Of a DNA stretch of 17,815 nt, positions 14,889 through 17,815 are shown one piece after another; within the stretch, counting starts at the first letter, position 1, and each line of letters opens with the position of its first letter. Position numbers and translations under genes: made by a program. Origin of the DNA: Chloroflexota bacterium (lineage in GTDB: Bacteria > Chloroflexota > Ktedonobacteria > Ktedonobacterales > Ktedonobacteraceae); contig VBHV01000097.1 in the NCBI GenBank assembly GCA_005881995.1, forward strand, positions 1-17,815. The letters are read 5' to 3'. The notes beneath the pieces were generated by a model that worked only from the letters and a program-made list of their open reading frames with translations, was not told the origin of the DNA and searched no databases.

Positions 14889-15311
14889 ATGAAGAAACGC
14901 ATGCCCAAACCATGTGCCACCTGGGCAAATAAACTTGCTGCAACCTATCCTGGCAGTCTCTCTCCATCTGAACAAGCTGCCCTTGAAGAACATCTCAAGC
15001 ATTGTACAGCATGTGCAGCCACCCGCGATGAATACTACCAGATGGACGCGCTTATTCGCGCCTTTCCTTCTGACGAGTCCCTGGCTCACCTTTCTCCTCC
15101 TCCATTGAGCATCTGGGAGCCAGGAAACTACGACGTTCACTCGCCAGCGCCCGCGTTAGATAAGCTATACAAGGAATCGGCATCTAGATATACCTGGATG
15201 CCAGGAAACAATTTGATTCCCCATTTGCGATGGGCGACTGTCTTTATCACCCTCGTAGTTCTTATCTTTTTAGCCACGCTGATCTGGGGTATTTATCATT
15301 TAATGCTGTAG
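14889..15311 (+). CDS. Zinc-finger membrane anti-sigma factor
   Basis: A 140-residue protein. Its N-terminal zinc-binding anti-sigma domain has Cys9 and the HxxxCxxC motif (His35, Cys39, Cys42), within a helical context SPSEQAALEEHLKHC. A Pro-rich linker (about 60-100) leads to one C-terminal membrane helix (114-137) with only a few residues outside. This is the layout of ZAS-type anti-sigma factors, which hold an ECF sigma factor at the membrane until a signal arrives. The start is the ATG at 14889, with GAGGAAG about 9 bases upstream. It follows the sigma gene by 156 bases and precedes a membrane protein by 54. The HxxxCxxC ligand set is of the type linked to redox sensing in RsrA, but the signal here is unknown. 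Confidence 0.82.
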   Translation: MKKRMPKPCATWANKLAATYPGSLSPSEQAALEEHLKHCTACAATRDEYYQMDALIRAFPSDESLAHLSPPPLSIWEPGNYDVHSPAPALDKLYKESASRYTWMPGNNLIPHLRWATVFITLVVLIFLATLIWGIYHLML

Positions 15312-15365
15312 CCATTCCCCTTGAAGACAGGCCATAACTTCCTATGCATTATAAAGGTGTATTTA

Positions 15366-16022
15366 ATGACTCCAAGAAAGATATCTCATTCGGAATATGA
15401 GTTACACCATCATCGTTTGCTTCTTAGACGCCAGACCGAGCGCAGGGATGGGATCATCCTCATTGTAACGGGCATCGTCTACTTTCTCTTGACGCTTATC
15501 TGCTCGCTTCCACTCTTCTTTCTTCACACTCTAGAATTCGCGTTCACAATAGTGTGTATCGCTGGCATCGCTATTGCTACGTATTTTGTGTTGAGCGGAA
15601 TATTCTCTCTTCGTTCCGGTCGGCGGCCTGTCACAAGCAAAGATGTGTATCAATGGCGGCATAAAGCGCGTCTTGCTTTGTTCCGGCAGGCTCGGGGAGA
15701 GTTACCTCCTGGTTACACCCTCAAGGGGAGGATGAGAACGCTGGTCATTGGGAGCAGCATCACTATCATAGGCTCACTGGTCATGTGGTTTATACTGAGC
15801 GGCATCCCTGAACTTCTCCTGGCGCGTACTTACCTGGTCGTGGCGGCACTCCTGGTGGAACTGCTGTTGATTCTGGACACACTCTACCTTAGAGCGAGGG
15901 AAGCCAGAAACCTTCCCGCTCAAAGCGCTCAAGACCTCTCTCTCCTTTTAGCTACGGGTGAACTGACAAGCGGGGAGATACCGGAGGAGCAATCGCCCGG
16001 AGAAGACGATACCAGGGTCTAA
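15366..16022 (+). CDS. Membrane protein of the sigma/anti-sigma cluster, function unknown
   Basis: A 218-residue integral membrane protein with about four helices, at residues 28-52, 54-77, 126-147 and 153-175. A charged cytoplasmic-looking loop lies between helices 2 and 3, and an acidic tail (SGEIPEEQSPGEDD) ends it. The start is the ATG at 15366, with AAAGGTG 7 bases upstream, giving MTPRKISHSEYELHHHR. An upstream TTG at 15321 is poorer. It follows the anti-sigma gene on the same strand and is likely in the same transcript. I recognise no family. A target of the sigma factor or a sensor that relays to the anti-sigma protein would fit, by context only. Confidence 0.72.
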   Translation: MTPRKISHSEYELHHHRLLLRRQTERRDGIILIVTGIVYFLLTLICSLPLFFLHTLEFAFTIVCIAGIAIATYFVLSGIFSLRSGRRPVTSKDVYQWRHKARLALFRQARGELPPGYTLKGRMRTLVIGSSITIIGSLVMWFILSGIPELLLARTYLVVAALLVELLLILDTLYLRAREARNLPAQSAQDLSLLLATGELTSGEIPEEQSPGEDDTRV

Positions 16023-16282
16023 TCGGTTATCTCCTGAGAAATCAAGTGGCAATGCCGGGATTATCCATTGCAGACCTGCTCTGCCTCACCACCGGCTCAT
16101 CCTCCACCGTGGGTAGAACAGCGAGGTAAGTTCTGAAGAGCGGGCAATTGGGATGGATGTTGTGGAACCGGCTGGATGAGATGGTTCTGACACACAAGAG
16201 CAAAAGGGAAGTTGGCCTCGGGTTATACAATGTTAGGAAGCGTCGAGAAAAAGCATCCGATAAGTCTGAGGAATGTACAATA
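16023..16282. other. Gene-poor stretch before the tRNA
   Basis: No supported gene. On the plus strand a frame from ATG 16052 runs 25 codons to TAA at 16127, then stays open to 16291 inside the tRNA. It has no ribosome-binding site and no recognisable product, so a decayed gene is only a possibility. The companion gap 16356-16610 between the tRNA and the thiO-like gene likewise shows no gene and no TPP-riboswitch motif. Confidence 0.4.
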
Positions 16283-16355
16283 CGGGGCTGAGAGGACTCG
16301 AACCTCCGGCCTAGCATTTAGGAAACGCTTGCTCTATCCACTGAGCTACAGCCCC
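16283..16355 (-). tRNA. tRNA-Arg (anticodon CCT)
   Basis: A 73-base cloverleaf on the minus strand, with all arms pairing. The acceptor is GGGGCTG/CAGCCCC, the D arm GCTC/GAGC, and the anticodon stem AGCGT/ATGCT (one G-T pair) around loop TTCCTAA. The anticodon CCT is at 16320-16322. The variable loop is AGGCC, and the T arm GGAGG/CCTCT surrounds TTCGAGT. The discriminator base is G and CCA is not encoded. It reads AGG codons, a usually minor arginine codon. Confidence 0.96.
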
Positions 16356-16364
16356 TTCAAACAA

Positions 16365-16395
16365 ATATTACCACAAGAGGTCAACACGCGTTCAA
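16365..16395 (-). promoter_or_regulatory. Possible tRNA promoter
   Basis: On the minus strand TTGAAC (16390-16395) and TAATAT (16365-16370) are separated by 19 bases, with the -10 ending 9 bases before the tRNA. The spacing is longer than ideal; another TTGACC lies too close to the -10 to pair with it. Confidence 0.3.
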
Positions 16396-16610
16396 GAAGA
16401 TACGATATTTCCCAACCAGGTTATTCGTATCAAGTTTTTACCAGCCTCACTATTTTTCTGGCCTGGTATCTGTTCATTAAACTGTATACTCAACAAATGT
16501 AAAAGTGAGGAAACTGTGAGCAAACGCTTGAGAGCTATTTGCCTACAATTGAACGTCTAAAGAAAGGGAGGGAGATTATTGACCAGCTACAATGAGAGGA
16601 ACCCATACCC

Positions 16611-17710
16611 ATGCAACCCACAACCGACATTGTCATCATCGGCGGCGGCGTGATCGGCTGCGCCATCGCCTACCACCTGCGCAAAGCAGGCGTGGACGTC
16701 ACCGTCGTAGACCAGGGCGAAATTGGCGGGGAGGCATCGAGCGCGGCGGCTGGCCTGCTCGCACCTCTGGGGTCGCTGTCCGGCCCAGGACCGCTCGCGG
16801 ATTTAATGCTCGCCAGTTTCGCGCTTTTCCCCACACTCGTGCCGGAGCTTGAGGACGCCAGCGGCATACCTATGGCCCCAACCTGCGCAAGCGCATGAAG
16901 GCGTGGCAGCCGCTGGGCCTGCACATGTACTGGCTGACAGGCGAAGAAGCGCGCCAGCGAGAACCGGCGCTCTCACCCGATGTACGAGCGGGCCTCTACG
17001 CCCCCGAGGAAGCGCAGATCAAGGCGCCGCAGGTCGTCAAAGCCTTCGCGCAGGCTGCTGCCAACCTCGGTGCGACACTGCGCAGCCACACACGCGTGAC
17101 CGGCGTACAGCACCAACAGAACAAAGTGACGGCTATCACAACCGCACAGGGTGAAACGCTCGCCTGCAATCACCTCGTCATTGCGGCTGGCGCGTGGGCG
17201 GCGCAGTGGAGCGAGTGGCTGCACATCAAATTACCTGTCGTTCCGCAGCGCGGGCAAATCCTGGCCTTGCGCCAACCTGCGACACCTCTGCGTTCCATTA
17301 TTTTCGGCGAGGCCATTTATCTCGCGCCCAAACAGGATGGAACGGTTATCGTAGGCGCGACCAGAGAAGAGGTGGGCTTTGAAAAGCACCTGACGGCTGG
17401 CGGCGTAGCATGGCTGTTGAATACGGCGGCCAGGCTCATTCCCTCTTTAGAGCAGAGCGACATTGAAAGTATGTGGGTGGGGCTGCGCCCGAAGACACCG
17501 GATAACCAGCCCATCCTGGGAACTGCGCCTGGTTGGGAGAACGTGGCCCTGGCAACGGGTCACGGCAGTGTCGGCATTCTGCTCAGCGCGATCACGGGCA
17601 AAACACTTGCCGAATTGATCGTCACGGGAACCGCGCCGGAGCTTATCCGCCCTTTCGCCGTAGACCGCCCGGCAGGCTCAATCGCTGCAGACGCGCACAG
17701 TGAGTGGTAA
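16611..17710 (+). pseudogene. thiO: Glycine oxidase-like FAD enzyme (ThiO), disrupted by deletion and frameshift
   Basis: The two halves of a ThiO/DAO-type flavoenzyme are in different frames. From 16611, about 86 codons encode the FAD-binding start: DIVIIGGGVIGCAIAYHL, VTVVDQGEIGGEASSAAAGLLAP, then ELEDASGI. The frame then ends at 16896-16898. From about 16880 a second frame encodes NLRKRMKAWQPLGLHMYWLTG through to 17710, including PVVPQRGQI, IVGATREE, GLRPKTPDNQPILG and GHGSVGILLSAITG. Compared with the 369-residue B. subtilis ThiO, roughly 20 residues are missing at the junction, so the cause is a small deletion that changed frame. The gene's usual job is to oxidise glycine to iminoglycine for the thiamine thiazole. 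The intact C-terminal part could start at ATG 16895 but lacks the dinucleotide fold. An assembly error is possible. No thiS or thiG follows in the window. Confidence 0.78.
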
Positions 17711-17724
17711 CGAACCACAAATCA

Positions 17725-17792
17725 ACCAGGGCGGGGGCAAGCCCGGCCCGTACCCTATACGATGCACGGCCTACCAGGGCAGGGGCAAGCCC
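17725..17792. repeat. Tandem GGGGCAAGCCC-type repeats
   Basis: ACCAGGGC(G/A)GGGGCAAGCCC occurs at 17725-17744 and 17773-17792, with a 48-base period and one mismatch. Each copy is itself nearly palindromic (GGGGC-AA-GCCCC). It follows the broken thiO-like gene and runs to near the window edge. It resembles the GC-rich intergenic repeats at 3643 and 5439 in style, but not in sequence. Confidence 0.7.
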
Positions 17793-17815
17793 CATAGGCG
17801 CGAACTTAAGGGGGA

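Noticed and set aside
16020..16075. CTGAGA and GGGATTATCC motifs resembling parts of a TPP riboswitch, near a thiO-like gene
   Set aside because: The order, spacing and the conserved GATAATGCC-type core do not match a THI-box, and a tRNA on the other strand lies between this site and the thiO-like gene.
16052..16291. Plus-strand open frame interrupted by one TAA
   Set aside because: No ribosome-binding site, no recognisable motif, and it runs into the tRNA; kept only as a possible decayed gene.
1..17815. CRISPR array, prophage or intact insertion sequence
   Set aside because: No regularly spaced repeats with unique spacers, and no integrase, transposase or phage structural gene seen.

Overview
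The window reads like a chromosomal segment of a Ktedonobacteria-type Chloroflexota bacterium. The pointers are: an XRE-helix-turn-helix/NB-ARC/TPR protein; a concanavalin/LamG-like domain of the sort that follows protein kinases in that group; an EXLDI gene beside a DrrA/DrrB-type exporter; mid-GC coding sequence; and gene gaps filled with short GC-rich palindromic repeats. The taxonomic call is inference from gene content. No phage, integrase, intact insertion sequence or CRISPR array is visible.

Layout. (1) Bases 10-1468, minus strand: a probable operon of a DUF4395 membrane protein, a membrane-anchored thioredoxin-fold protein and a small beta-carbonic anhydrase, preceded by a palindromic candidate operator. 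(2) Bases 1661-3498, minus: a four-helix membrane protein and an SbcD/Mre11-type nuclease, ending in a clear intrinsic terminator. (3) Bases 3548-3816: intergenic inverted repeats. (4) Bases 3898-5299: a cysteine-rich lipoprotein (plus) convergent with UTP-glucose-1-phosphate uridylyltransferase (minus). (5) Bases 5384-5532: a palindromic element and direct repeats. (6) Bases 5556-8144, plus: a strong promoter with an internal palindrome, then EXLDI protein, ABC ATPase and ABC-2 permease, probably one operon. (7) Bases 8217-9482, minus: a remnant of a LamG-like domain and an Sfp-type phosphopantetheinyl transferase. (8) Bases 9673-11238, plus: an acyl-CoA synthetase. (9) Bases 11255-13765, minus: the NB-ARC/TPR protein. 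(10) Bases 13848-16022, plus: an ECF-like sigma factor with a hydrophobic N-terminal leader, a zinc-binding membrane anti-sigma factor and a membrane protein. (11) Bases 16283-16355, minus: tRNA-Arg(CCT). (12) Bases 16611-17710, plus: a thiO-like glycine oxidase gene broken by a deletion and frame change, followed by more repeats.

The modules most likely to act as units are the thiol-redox/carbonic-anhydrase operon, the EXLDI-ABC exporter operon in which EXLDI looks like a ribbon-helix-helix regulator, and the sigma/anti-sigma/membrane-protein operon. The last lies divergent to the NB-ARC/TPR gene across a 292-base AT-rich gap. The phosphopantetheinyl transferase and the divergent acyl-CoA synthetase suggest acyl or natural-product metabolism nearby, but no carrier-protein synthase is in the window.
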